The notes under the pieces were generated by a model, which saw only the letters and a program-made list of their open reading frames with translations, had not been told where the DNA came from and did no database searches. Shown piece after piece: positions 34,446 to 44,900 of a stretch of DNA of 64,000 nucleotides. The translations under genes were made by a program, and so were the position numbers. Each line of letters starts with the position of its first letter. The first letter of the stretch is position 1. The DNA comes from Breviolum minutum Mf 1.05b.01 (lineage: Eukaryota > Sar > Dinophyceae > Suessiales > Symbiodiniaceae), in NCBI GenBank assembly GCA_000507305.1, contig DF241772.1, forward strand, positions 1-64,000, written 5' to 3'.

Positions 34446-34718
34446 CTGCCTCCCTACGATTTGGGATTGCCGACAAAAGTAAACATAGCCTTGGCCTTTG
34501 CCAAATCGGAGGTCTATGGTGGAAAGGCGAACGGATCTATCCTGGCGGGCCGCAACTTCTTCGGGAGCGAGTCGCTTGACGTGGGCTCCGTGTTGATCTT
34601 CGGCGATGCGCCGAGCGCTAGCGTCACCCGACGTGTCATGGGATTGTTGGATGCATGCTATCCATTTGCACCAAAAGCTGGACTGCTAACGGATGAGGCC
34701 ATTGGTGTCCAAGGCAAG
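34446..34718 (+). CDS. FIST-like domain protein, second exon
   Basis: An open segment of exactly 91 codons, preceded by TTTTTTTGTAGCTGCAG and followed by a canonical GTAAAA donor. It reads PPYDLGLPTKVNIALAFAKS, then SILAGRNFFGSESLDVGSVL, then GLLDACYPFAPKAGLLTDEA. The alternating strand-turn pattern agrees with FIST_N continuing. Both ends are in phase 0. Confidence 0.5.
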
Positions 34719-34908
34719 GTAAAAAGAGGTACTGTAACTTTATTTTTTTTTGGGGGGGGGAAGTTTGGAAGAAATCCACGTGTTTTTTTCCACGTGTATG
34801 GGCTGTATGGGTTTCAGGGTGATGTGTCTTCTTTTAGTTGCCAACTTACATCCGGTGAGATGTTGATTCAAATTGCTATTTTTTGAACGTCACTTTTGTT
34901 GGTGGGAA

Positions 34909-35030
34909 GGCCATGATCCCACACGGGGATGCGTCGTGTTGCTTCTTCCTGGTACCTTGGGTACTGCTTTAAACTTCTGTGGAGTTCAACGAGTGGGCCC
35001 CGAACTGCAAGTGCTTCTAAGACAGCAGAC
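34909..35030 (+). CDS. FIST-like domain protein, third exon (FIST_C-like)
   Basis: The frame reads CVVLLLPGTLGTALNFCGVQ then RVGPELQVL. The GVQRVGPELQV string resembles the 'GCRPIGxPxxVT' motif that opens FIST_C. Exact splice sites are unclear. Confidence 0.4.
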
Positions 35031-35251
35031 TGTGAAAACGCCAATAAAGCATAGCCGCGCGCATCTTGAAAATCGTGTGAAACCGTTGAAAAAAGCACAT
35101 CAAAAAGGCGAGCAAAAAGTAAAACAAAAACCACACAAAGACTAGTTGAAGATCTCATTGGTTTGGTTTGTTGAATAGTCTGAATAGTACTATATATCTA
35201 AACTCACATTTCAACAACCCACCAAGGTAGCTTGCTTTTCGTTTGGTGCAG

Positions 35252-35359
35252 ATTGAAGATGAAGCTTTCTGTACATTTTTCATCTTTCGCAAACTACCAA
35301 GGTTTGATGCAGATCTCCGCACTGGCGTGCTCCGCCGTGTGCAGGACTTCTCTGCAAAG
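35252..35359 (+). CDS. Exon of the FIST-like gene or of a cyclic-nucleotide-binding protein
   Basis: Exactly 36 codons between GTGCAG and AAAG|GTGATG, so phase 0 at both ends. It reads IEDEAFCTFFIFRKLPRFDA then DLRTGVLRRVQDFSAK. The FRKLPxFDxxLRxxVLRRVxDFSA pattern is also like the entry helix of a cNMP-binding domain, and reading on gives VMPGE, as in that domain. The affiliation is therefore ambiguous. Confidence 0.4.
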
Positions 35360-35431
35360 GTGATGCCAGGAGAACGGTGCCCATCCCTCACGGCGGCCTC
35401 TGCGTTGCGCAGCATTGTTCTTTGGACATTT

Positions 35432-35540
35432 GGGTGGTGAAAAACCTCAATTATGTAAACCAAAACAATATCACCCCGACCCTTGCGGGAAAAGATCCAA
35501 TTTGACAAAATATTTTTTCAAATGGGTTGTAACCACCATC
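35432..35540. mobile_element. Family-B TIR element (B3)
   Basis: GGTGGTGAAAAACC at the left; CACCCCGACCCTTGCGGGAA, then AAATGGGTTGTAACCACC at the right. Confidence 0.6.
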
Positions 35541-35775
35541 TTTTCTTCTGAATTTTCAGTTTTCCAACAAATTTTTCGCGACAAACTTCACACAAATCTC
35601 AAACTTTTGATGTATCATTATCATGGTAGCTTCAGGGAGAATAGAAGTTACTGGATCATCAAAGAACTTGAAAATAAGGTCAATCATATTTTTTGTTAGG
35701 TCGAAATTGAAAGGTGAAACGATTTCGGTTGTCAAATTTTGAGAGGTCCCAAAAATGAATGCCGAATGCATTATA

Positions 35776-35884
35776 TACCAGGTGATTCAAAGTGCCCTTT
35801 TCATCCCCTAGTTGGAGGTCACTGAACCCCTTGAAAGGGTCACGTTTTCACCATCCCAAAAAGGTCACTTTGAATCACCAGGTA
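35776..35884. mobile_element. Family-J hairpin element
   Basis: Termini TACCAGGTGATTCAAAGTG and CACTTTGAATCACCAGGTA are 19-bp inverted repeats with one mismatch; the inner part carries GACCTTTTT/AAAAGGTC-like pairing. Single copy seen. Confidence 0.8.
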
Positions 35885-36057
35885 CTTTTTTTTTCCCTGG
35901 GAAGTTGAGGCGAAAGATGCTGGCGTCCCTGAAGAAGAGATCTGGTTGGGTCTTCCCCGAGCAGGTTCTCGCGACACGGCCCAAATGCGAGTCACACCTG
36001 GCGCAGGGGAATGGTCGTTATACCCATGGGGTGCCAGCCGATGCATTTGGCTGATTT

Positions 36058-36157
36058 GGGTGTTTCCGTAAATGGTGGTACCCCCAAAACACCTCAAAAT
36101 GGTCATTTTTAGTAGGAAAACCCATGGTTGTTAGGTACCACCAGTTTCGGAAACCAC
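36058..36157. mobile_element. Family-C element (C2)
   Basis: GGGTGTTTCCGTAAATGGTG then GTACC at the left; GGTACCACCAGTTTCGGAAA then CCACC at the right. Confidence 0.75.
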
Positions 36158-36178
36158 CATTTCTTGGTTTGATTTTTT

Positions 36179-36706
36179 TTGTTTTCGTTTTTACCTCTAA
36201 TGTTGAAGGATGTTGAGTCTCACAGAACCAAGGAGTTGGGCCCATTGCAACAGAGTGTTCTAGTTTTGTACTTGGGTACTGTTTGGATGCAACGAATTTT
36301 ATACCTGTGTCTCTGTGCAGGTCTTGTTTCAGCTGAAGGCAGCGTGGTTCTTCGATCTAATCCTAGAGCAGAAGGGCTTTTACACAAAAGCCTTGATCGG
36401 GTACAGCTCTTCAAAACAGCTCCTGATGACCAGGCATTGTGTGATTTTTCTTTGAATGTTGTTCCAGAAACAGCAGTAGTGTTAATGGGGAATGTTAATC
36501 CAGCAAGAATGTCATCCCGCCTATGCTCTTTCGTTTCGGACTTCGAATTTGAATCCAACAAGAATTTGAATAGTCACTTTTCTGATTTTATTACAATGAA
36601 CGTATACTTGATTCTATTTGAAATGACCAGAATCAGATTTGTATTACAAATTATTCAATATTTTCCTGTTTTTGAATATGTTTTTTTCCCCCAAATGAAT
36701 TTATAG
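36179..36706 (+). CDS. Possible exon(s), unknown product
   Basis: A 175-codon open frame. The part around LVSAEGSVVLRSNPRAEGLL and SLDRVQLFKTAPDDQALCDF is protein-like and preceded by CTGTGCAG, so the true exon may start at about 36322. No family is recognised; it may continue the FIST-like gene. Confidence 0.3.
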   Translation: MFSFLPLMLKDVESHRTKELGPLQQSVLVLYLGTVWMQRILYLCLCAGLVSAEGSVVLRSNPRAEGLLHKSLDRVQLFKTAPDDQALCDFSLNVVPETAVVLMGNVNPARMSSRLCSFVSDFEFESNKNLNSHFSDFITMNVYLILFEMTRIRFVLQIIQYFPVFEYVFFPQMNL

Positions 36707-36740
36707 ACAAGAGTCAACACATGTGCGACGAAAAATATGA

Positions 36741-36905
36741 TTGGTTGGGTTATATAGGGGTATTTCATAAACCATTATAAGGATCCCGTCATTAACCAGC
36801 CAGTATACATGGGGATCCTGATTTCATTCAACTTCATATTCCTGGGATCCGTGGCTTCGAAGCAACGAAAATATACATAAAAAAGATCCTTGTGGGAATT
36901 CCCCT
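36741..36905. mobile_element. Family-D repeat (D1)
   Basis: A 165-bp block whose reverse complement matches 48848-49036 closely, including CGTTGCTTCGAAGCC, TGAAGTTGAATGAAATCAGG and ATCCCCATGTAT. It abuts element C3. Confidence 0.85.
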
Positions 36906-36911
36906 AGTTTT

Positions 36912-37110
36912 ATGGATGTTTCCAAAAATAGGGGTACCCCAAAATGGATGGTGAAAATAATGGAAAACCTTATTTTTCAATGGATGGGGGTACCACCCAC
37001 TATTTTCGGAAACATCCAAAAAAAGGGGATTAAATGGAAACATCCATTTTAACAGGGTTTTCCATTATAAACCATCCATTTTGGGATACCTCTATTTTAG
37101 GAAACACCCA
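36912..37110. mobile_element. Family-C composite (C3, C4)
   Basis: GGATGTTTCCAAAAATAGGG then GTACCCC pairs with GGTACCACCCACTATTTTCG then GAAACATCC (to 37019). A second partial copy follows (CATCCATTTTAACAGGG ... CTATTTTAGGAAACACCC). Confidence 0.8.
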
Positions 37111-37143
37111 TATATACACCCTAACCAACCCAGGGTTTTTTTC

Positions 37144-37752
37144 ATGGCTCACAATGGAGATAATCAACTGTACCACCAGCTGGAGGTCCTGGAGCGTTTA
37201 AGGAAGACTTATGACTTGGAGGTCCAGCTTGGAGCCACACAGCGCGAGGTGTCCCAACTGGGTATAGCTAGCAGCTAGCTTTTTTTTTGAGTCGGGAAAT
37301 CATTTTGGGGGAAAATCTAGGTTTTTTGAAATATGCTTCCATTTGGCCATGATGAAATGGGAGCCATTTTGTGATCAAACTTGATGGATTATGTTTCCTT
37401 TTTGAGTGAATTTAACCTCAGAGTGCATAAAGTTTGGGTTGGGAATATAATGATCCCTGTTCTGGGAAGATGGGCGTTTTGTTTTACAGCTGTGGTGTGT
37501 TTTTCTTTTCAAGCCTAAAACTTTTCCAAAACATCGGACCTCAGTTTTTGTGATTTGATTGCTCTATTTTTTGGGGGTGTGTTTTTCTTAATGGAATTGC
37601 AAGAAGTTGATGGATCTTTTTTTTTGGAGGCCAATTTTTTTGGCAATCTGAGAAACATCAACCCCCTTAGTAGCCTCGTTGCCTCATAGGCACCCTATGC
37701 GGAACTCTGCCTGGCTGCCGGGCCCGGTGCGGTAGAATGCCTGAAGAAAAGT
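37144..37752 (+). CDS. Two probable exons (coiled-coil; unknown)
   Basis: 37144-37261 reads DNQLYHQLEVLERLRKTYDL then EVQLGATQREVSQL, a clear heptad-like helix. 37690-37752, after CTCATAG, reads APYAELCLAAGPGAVECLKK. Both are + strand. Because the complete gene at 38475 follows, they are more likely the end of an upstream gene than the start of the long coiled-coil gene. The sequence before the first ATG (TTTTTTTCATGGCTCA) also occurs at 42180 and 49040, so the ATG may be repeat-derived. Confidence 0.4.
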
Positions 37753-38474
37753 TCATCTTTCATGGCTTTGGGCGAGGCGCCAATTGTGCGGAGAACACCT
37801 TTTCACCTTTTTTTTGGGCGTCCCGTTGCGAGTTTTTTTCTCTTTTTCGTTTTTTTTGGTTTGTTTGTTGGGGGATGTTGGGGGGTTTTGTGAGTGATAG
37901 AAAAAGGTAGGAGCAAGATGAAGTTGTTGGACAGAAAGTAGAATCTATGTCGGTGTATCGCAGTATCTTAGATTCTAAAGGGTTTCTCTGGTTTCGCCAG
38001 GCTGTCATTGGCTCTCCAGGGACCTCCTTACCTCTATGCGAACCTCGAAGGATGATGACCAGCATGCATCGACAGGCTGCTGGATTAGTCACTTGGTGGG
38101 TTTATGATGAATGTTTGGCATATACACGGCGAAGAGAGTGACTGTTCAGACATTAATTTTCAACATCGAAAACAGCTGAGTGATTACAGGAAAACTCAAA
38201 CAATAGGCAACGAGTGGAACACGGGAAGCACAAAGACAAGGTTCAGTTGCATTTACGATCCTCGTTGCCTTTTGGATCTTCTGCAGTGATGATGGTAAGA
38301 AATATTGTTTATTTATACTACCCATTTCTTCCGTGGGTCTTGGCGAAGTTCACCTCTTCGTATGCTGCAGAATATTTCAGTAGAACTCCCATGATCTCAA
38401 TTTTCACACTCAAGTTGTTGGGCCCAAGCTTTCTCAGCCGTTGGTTGTGACCCCCTGTCTCGCATCTCTGAGCA

Positions 38475-39230
38475 ATGATGATGTCTTTGTTGTTCCTCGG
38501 TTTGACCTTGGCAGAAGCCAAGCTCAACAAGCTCAACCAGACCTTGAGCTCCACCCGTCGCATGGCACTGAGCGACTTCCCAGCTGAATGCAGCTCGGCG
38601 TGCACTGGGATTTCACAGGCCTACGATGAGACGATCTGCCTTGCGCAGCTGGTGGCCACCGCGCCGGATCCGCTGCAAGGGGCGATCGTAGGTACCGCGG
38701 ATGGCATGGGCTTGATTTGCCAGCATCGAGAAGCCTACGAGTGTGGCGCCACCAGCAATGACTGCTCATCTGTCCTCTCCAGTTTCACGGGAGGCATCTC
38801 AGCTTTCGTGAGCTCTTTGGACTGTATCTGCGATGCTTGCCCGAACGCGAAGCTCGTCTTTGCACACCAGGCCGAAGTAGCAGTGTGGTACACACAATGT
38901 CTCACAGCTATCTTGACTGGCAGTGGAACACAGGACTGTAGCACAGACCTTGAGGACCATCTCGGTGCCATTTGCCCCATGATCACAACCATCGAGTGCT
39001 TGACCAGCGAAGCAGCCTGTGGGGCTCTTTCAAGCCAATTGGTCCTCAATGAGTTGAGTGATCTGAAGTCAGAGTGCCAGGCACGGCAGGTCCCCGTGGA
39101 CTACCTGGTCAACTACACCTACACAGATGCTTGCGTGACCCTGTCTGAGACAAGCTCCACAGTCGGTTTGCTCCAGCTGAAGTTGCTGGCCCTTGGTTGC
39201 AGCTTGTTGCTTTCAATTCTAGTTGAATGA
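38475..39230 (+). CDS. Secreted cysteine-rich protein, possibly GPI- or tail-anchored
   Basis: The 251-residue product starts with a signal peptide (MMMSLLFLGLTLAEA). The mature part has 16 cysteines, including a tight C-x-C-x2-C cluster (LDCICDACPNAK, about residue 116-127), and ends with a hydrophobic tail (LLQLKLLALGCSLLLSILVE) of the kind removed for a GPI anchor or kept as a membrane anchor. Potential N-glycosylation sites NQT (about 21) and NYT near the C-terminal region are present. The gene is intronless, GC-richer than its flanks, and complete from ATG to TGA. No catalytic motif or named family is recognised; similar secreted Cys-rich proteins are common in dinoflagellates as expanded families (general knowledge). 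An extracellular or cell-surface role is inference. Confidence 0.85.
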   Translation: MMMSLLFLGLTLAEAKLNKLNQTLSSTRRMALSDFPAECSSACTGISQAYDETICLAQLVATAPDPLQGAIVGTADGMGLICQHREAYECGATSNDCSSVLSSFTGGISAFVSSLDCICDACPNAKLVFAHQAEVAVWYTQCLTAILTGSGTQDCSTDLEDHLGAICPMITTIECLTSEAACGALSSQLVLNELSDLKSECQARQVPVDYLVNYTYTDACVTLSETSSTVGLLQLKLLALGCSLLLSILVE

Positions 39231-39690
39231 GAGTATACTCCAGCGAAGAGAACCTACTTTCAGACACGGCCAAATTGGTGAGAGTGCGCTGAGTGCGCTG
39301 TGATCTCATGGGATCCACAGCTTTTTTTTAGGATTTGCTGCTAAGAGAGTGGCCATGGCCATGGCCATCAATTTTGGGCAACTCCAAGTCACGCAATGTG
39401 TTTCGTGGAGTTGTTTTACCCATAATCCGCGAGGCCCTGATGTATTTTGGCTTGTTAATGCTTGTTTTGATTCAGGGTTTTCCTCGCCATGTTCTGTTTC
39501 AGACCAGATAATCTCGGGTCCCTTGTCGCATTAAGATGCCAAGAATTGCGGTGGAAAAATCTTGGCACTGGCTATCTTGTTGAACGCTTGTCTTTGTGAG
39601 TGCTTGCCTTGACCTAGCAGAGGAATTACCAGAGCCTACTGCTGAACTCCTGAAAATCTAACATTTGGGGCCCAAAAATTGCCCAATTGA

Positions 39691-39756
39691 AAAGGAAAAT
39701 CATCTTCCAAACCTCCATTTTTTGGTTCCATATTAGTTTTCGCGGTTCGGGGTGTA
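39691..39756. mobile_element. Family-A element (A11), 3' half only
   Basis: GGAAAATCATCTTCCAAACC, then GGTTCCATATTAGTTTTCGC and GGGGTGTA. The left terminal repeat is worn. Confidence 0.5.
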
Positions 39757-40033
39757 GATGTAAGATGATCTGGGATGACTTTGGATCATGTTGGCCTTTT
39801 CAAAGGTGTGGGAACCTAGTGACAATCAGGGCGGGAGATTATGAGTCTCATGCTTTCTTGAGATTCATCGCTTTAGTGACTTTAGTGTGTAGAGTGAGTC
39901 CTTTACTGGATACCCTTAAGTTTAGCTGTTGTCACCCTTAGTGAAGTGGGGGGATGACAAGGTGTGGCTTGTTGCCAGTACCGCATTCCAAGGTCATGCT
40001 TTATTCGTCACCCCGCGCGGTGCCGAAAGACTC

Positions 40034-40091
40034 GGGTGCGCTTGACACTGGCGCTGAATGAAGACATCTTCCCACAGCTCTGTCGCAGAGC
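40034..40091 (+). CDS. Possible exon
   Basis: The frame reads TRVRLTLALNEDIFPQLCRR, ending AGCCGGCCG|GTGACC, a plausible donor. GC-rich relative to its surroundings. No family is recognised. Confidence 0.3.
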
Positions 40092-40399
40092 CGGCCGGTG
40101 ACCTCACGAGTTTTCCGCCGAGAAGGGAGGCACCGGCAAGCCCAGCGTTGGCAAGTAAATGCCTTCAGCTGAGACTTCGGAAGGCAAAATGGCAACAGAG
40201 TGCACATCAGGAAACCGATGATGCGCGGTGCGGCCTGTCTAGAATCCCAGGAAGTACGTGGTGGGGTCCTGCCAGTGCTGCGGGTTGCTTCGTCGCGACG
40301 CTTTGGCATTGATGCATGCTGATGCGAGTCGCTGATGCGAGTTGGATGGTTGGGGGGGTGCCCTGTGGCTGGCAAATGTGAGATGTCCACCTTTTGAGC

Positions 40400-40512
40400 T
40401 ACACCTTTGCGAAAACAACGGCTGGAACCTGGAAATAACCCATTGAAGAGGAGAAACATCTACAAACCAGTTATTTTTTGGTTACATGTGGATTTGCGGG
40501 GGGTGAGTGTTA
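40400..40512. mobile_element. Family-A TIR element (A12)
   Basis: TACACCTTTGCGAAAACAAC at the left; GGTTACATGTGGATTTGCGG then GGGGTGAGTGT at the right; GAAACATCTACAAACC inside. Confidence 0.65.
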
Positions 40513-41522
40513 AACAAGGAGCAAAGATATCTCTTTCAGTCCAAGAAATTCGTGGCGTGCAGGGAGAAAAAGCCTTGGCAGCTGGCCGTGTTTTTGAATT
40601 GCATCCTGGTATACATCCTTCCAAGACCAAGCCACATGTGCATCCTGATAGGGCCAAAGCTATGGAGTGGTCGGCGTTCCAAGCGGAAGCAACTATCACT
40701 TGGCAGAAGGCTTAATGGCAAAGATTTTGGATATTGGAATGAGAATTCCCATCAAAACTTGCTGAAACAACTTCAACTCGCGGCTTTGACCAACCAAATC
40801 TTCAGACAGGTTTTTTGGGGTGAGTTTCCCAGGAGTTTCGGTCCGTTTCCGGAGCCGTTGGGGAAATATGTGACTTTTGGGTTTCGCTTTGGGTTGGGAT
40901 CCTGAAAGCCGCCCTCACCCCGTCGGTGATGGAGAAAAAAATGCACAGCCAATTGTTGTTTCAAGTGGAAATAACTTCCTCGCTCAGGGTTTTTTAAAAT
41001 TAAACTTGATGTTCAAGAGATGTCTACAAATCACCCTCAAACAGTTTCAAGTGTATGGTGTTGTATCATCCTTCAGGTCTAGCAGCGATCTTTGCATCTA
41101 AGATCCAGAGTCAAGACACTTCCCATCTATGCTTGGTGGTTCTTGTTGTATCCCACGGAACCAACGTCATGGACTCTCAGGTCACTTCTCATGTTCTGGG
41201 ACCACGAGGTGGGACCCTTTTTTCAAGATTTCGTGGCTTCGTTCATGAAGGATTTGGACCCAGGTTTTTTGTTGATGGTGTTCGTTCAACCTCTTGGCTT
41301 TCTGAGAGGACAGTTCTCTATGGGAAAACCCCCTGCCACTGAGCTGCCACTCCTCAGAAAAAACTGGTGTTTTTTTTAACCACTCGTCCTTGGTTCGAAA
41401 AACAGGCATGGTTTTTGACAGCGAGGCGGGTGAGAGACGCGAGTTTGCTGGGCTGAGTGGCATTTTTGCCTACCTTTAAGAAGATATTAATTACTAGCGT
41501 GTTTCGCGAGTTGAAAGCTATT

Positions 41523-41618
41523 TAACCCCCCTGAAAACTAACATGGCAATGGAAAATGCTGGAATAGATCTTTAAATGGGTGGATTTTCCATTGCCATAT
41601 CGGTTTTCGAAGGGGGTA
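41523..41618. mobile_element. Family-A TIR element (A5), youngest-looking copy
   Basis: The left arm CTGAAAACTAACATGGCAAT then GGAAAAT is mirrored by ATTTTCC then ATTGCCATATCGGTTTTCG. The arms pair over about 30 bp and are flanked by TA on both sides (TAACCCCC ... GGGGGTA). Confidence 0.85.
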
Positions 41619-41934
41619 GGAATTCCTTCTTGGTCTGGTCACTTGAATTGCATCAGGACGCATTCAGATGGACATGCGGCCTCTTAATTCTGTTGATGTT
41701 GGCTCAATTTCCGGTGGACCCCCCCCTTGAAAACAAGATTCATCAAGAAACTTACCGAAAAAACCCACGACTCAACGGTCGGATGAAGGTAGGTCATTTT
41801 TCCGCCATCCTGCAACAAGAAACGACCCCAGATCGAAGTGGAGCTTTCCCCACTTCATTCCTTTTCTTGTGTTCCAGCCGCCTAACCGCCTGCGCGCCTT
41901 CCCAACACAACTCAACCGTGACATATGAGAGGCA

Positions 41935-44900
41935 TGGTTGGATGAAGTAGAAGAGAAGATACCAGATAAGGAAGCCAAGTTTCCTAGCTGCATTGAACCA
42001 ACACTGAAATTGAAACTTGAAGCCGAAAATGTGAGCGTCGTGAATTCCAGGGCCCCGAAAGGCTGTTTAAGGGTTTTTTTGAAGGATGAAAAACTACCCC
42101 AGATATGTGGGATTATAGTAAACCATTATAAGCATCCCTATAATATTAAACAATCAGTACAATGGACAGTATGAGTTTTTTTTTTCATGGCTCATGTGTG
42201 TTTTTCGGTTGTTTTTGGGTACCGCTGAGCCCGACAAAACGTAGAAATGACCGAGGATTGTGATCGGTTGCGCTGGTGGTGTGAGATCAAAGGCTGGTGG
42301 TGTTTTGAATGCTGTCTTCTCTTTCAGTGGATTTGCCTTCTTGATTTATGTCTTAATTTTCTCAACTGATTGATGATCCAAAAAAATAAAAAAAATATAT
42401 ATATATACACACACATGGTAATTTGTTCCGTAATTCAGCGACATGTAGATATCCGGAAATTCAAGCCATGATATTGCTTTGCCCCTTTTCAAGTCCAGGC
42501 TGCCGCCAAAGTGTTGGAAGCTGCCTCTTGGCAAAGATTTGTTCAACGACAATGGATATTGAGAGCCTTCCTGTGTTGTTGCCACCCAAAGGGCTTGTAT
42601 CCCAGCTAACATGTCATCCTCAGAAGACATTTCCTGTAACAAAAATGAGTTCTTTTTTCTTTGCTGGTAAATATGTTCGTTATGTGCAGCATGTGCAGGA
42701 AGTTTATTGCACCCAAACCACAACGCTTTGGTAGGGTTTGGAGTGGATGATGCTTCCAATGCATGAGCTGGTTATCAACGACACGGAAAAAACAAAAAAA
42801 GCACCCCTCCGCACTGCAGGCATTTTAGGCTTCCTTTTAAAAAGAAGTGGTAAAATGCACAAAAGTATGAATCTTTTCCAGGGAACGGATACACATATCC
42901 CATCAAACGGGAAGTTCGGAAAATCATCGACTCAAAGATACCCAAGGGGTGGGGAGATATGTGATCGTTCCCAGGCTGGCTACGTAAACATCAAGGAGTT
43001 GGTCAGAATCTTAGGGTTTTTTTTGTTGACGACCTGTCCAACAGACTTGTATATTTCTAGATATGAAGAGATGATTATGCAAAAGTTTATGAATAGTATA
43101 TGAATAGTTAATAGGATTACAGCAAACTAATAGGATTTGTGAAATGTTATCCAACCAGGATTTCAATGTCACAACCACTTGTGGGTTTTGGGTTAAGGAT
43201 GATGGCTTCAATGGCTGGGCAGCATCTGGATTTCCTGTCACACCGCTGAAGTGATGGATGCAACACGCTTGCCGCAAAAAAACAGCCGAAAAAAACAAAA
43301 AAACACGGCTGATCTGAACGTCTGTGATGTTCAACTAGATTGCAAACCATCATTCTTTTTGAAGCAGATGCTGTTGATTGTTTGTGCCTCTTATTGAAGA
43401 CTTCAAAAAAGGCAGAAGAGCTGAAATAAGTTTTTTTTTCCATCAGAATTGGGAAAAGGGAAAATGACAGCACAGTTTAACAAAGTCTCTTCTACTTTGT
43501 GTTTTTTCGAATGTCGTGCTGTGCGTGCTTCGTCGTTTTGACTGGGTTTGCTGGTGCCTTTAACATGCCTTGTTCTCACCTTCAAGCTTGGCAAGGAAGA
43601 CACCATTCGAGTGCGTGTGTGAAGTGTCCGAGCAACTGCATGTGCAGTGGATTTGTGGACTTGAAACTTCTCGATTCTGAGCCTTTGACCACTTGTGCAT
43701 TTCTTTTTTTTTTGTTGAGATTTTAGCGATGAAACTTAACATCTCTTGCAGTTTGGTGTTGGTATTCATTCTGCCTGTCGCTGAGAGAGGACAAATTTCG
43801 CATTTGGCTGTGAAGATAATTACGAGTGCGTGTGTCGTATGTCTGAATGTTGGCGCATGTGGACTGGAAGCTTCTCGATGCTGAGCCAACATTGCCACTG
43901 ATCTTGATGTCATGCATATTTTCCACCATCCTGGACTTGGGCTTTACCCTTCCCTCTCACAAGTTTTCCTGTGATTAGGTGAGTGGAAAAATGACAAAAA
44001 ACCCACGCAGGTGCCTATGCATGTGGGACACTACGGATCTTCAACTTCAGCTATTTGAGTTTGTGGCTCATTCTTTCAGTGCCTTCCCCCCGCTGTCTGA
44101 TGGAGTGGGGGAGTGGGGGGGGTGAGTGGAATAGAATTTCGCGTCATGAATTTCAAAGACACGAAAATAAGATTCTAAGATAGGTTTTGATAGGTTTATT
44201 TCCTGTACCACAACAGCTCCCATTGAGACTTTGTTCCTTGCTGGCTGTAACTCCACGATGAGTTGAGTTGATTTCATATATTCTCAAAACAGGTGTGTCC
44301 AAATCACAGGAGTGGTGTGTGGAAGTTTCTCAGAAACCTCCCAGTGTCTTTACTATGGCAATATGGCATTTCTTGAACTATAGGCGATTGCATGGTTCTT
44401 TGATCTTTGATTATCTTGGAGGTTTCAGGGTGTTGTCGACTGCAGAACTTTCGAAAGCATCTTCATCAAAAGGTCAGTTTTCGGAATTTTCATGACAAAA
44501 AGAAGGTGTTCGAGTTTGAAAAAAAAACGCTAAAACGTTTCTCACCCGTTTCGATGAGTGAAATTTTCATGCTGCTACCCTCTGCTTTGGGTTCAGCGGA
44601 AAGATCGAAGTTGGGACAGAAAATCCCCCCCGCCAAAGGCATTGAGCTCAGCGCCAAAAAGGAGGAAGGGCTATATTGTAGCTACAAAGTAGGCCTTTGA
44701 GATCATTATAAATGGAGTTATATATGTGGCTCCTTATAAATGGCCGACAATTGATGGATTTCACTGGGGTTATAGTTACCCCTATAAGTCATGGGCTCCT
44801 ACTCAAACTGCCTTTTGGGCCCACTTTGTATTTGAGGGAGTTTTCCTTGCTTTTTTGTTGTTTTTTTTTAATGGGGTGGGGGGGCAGGGAGCTTTGTTGA

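Noticed and set aside
40001-40459. 152-codon minus-strand ORF rich in Arg and Ser
   Set aside because: Composition follows local GC content, no motif, and a + strand exon-like segment overlaps it.
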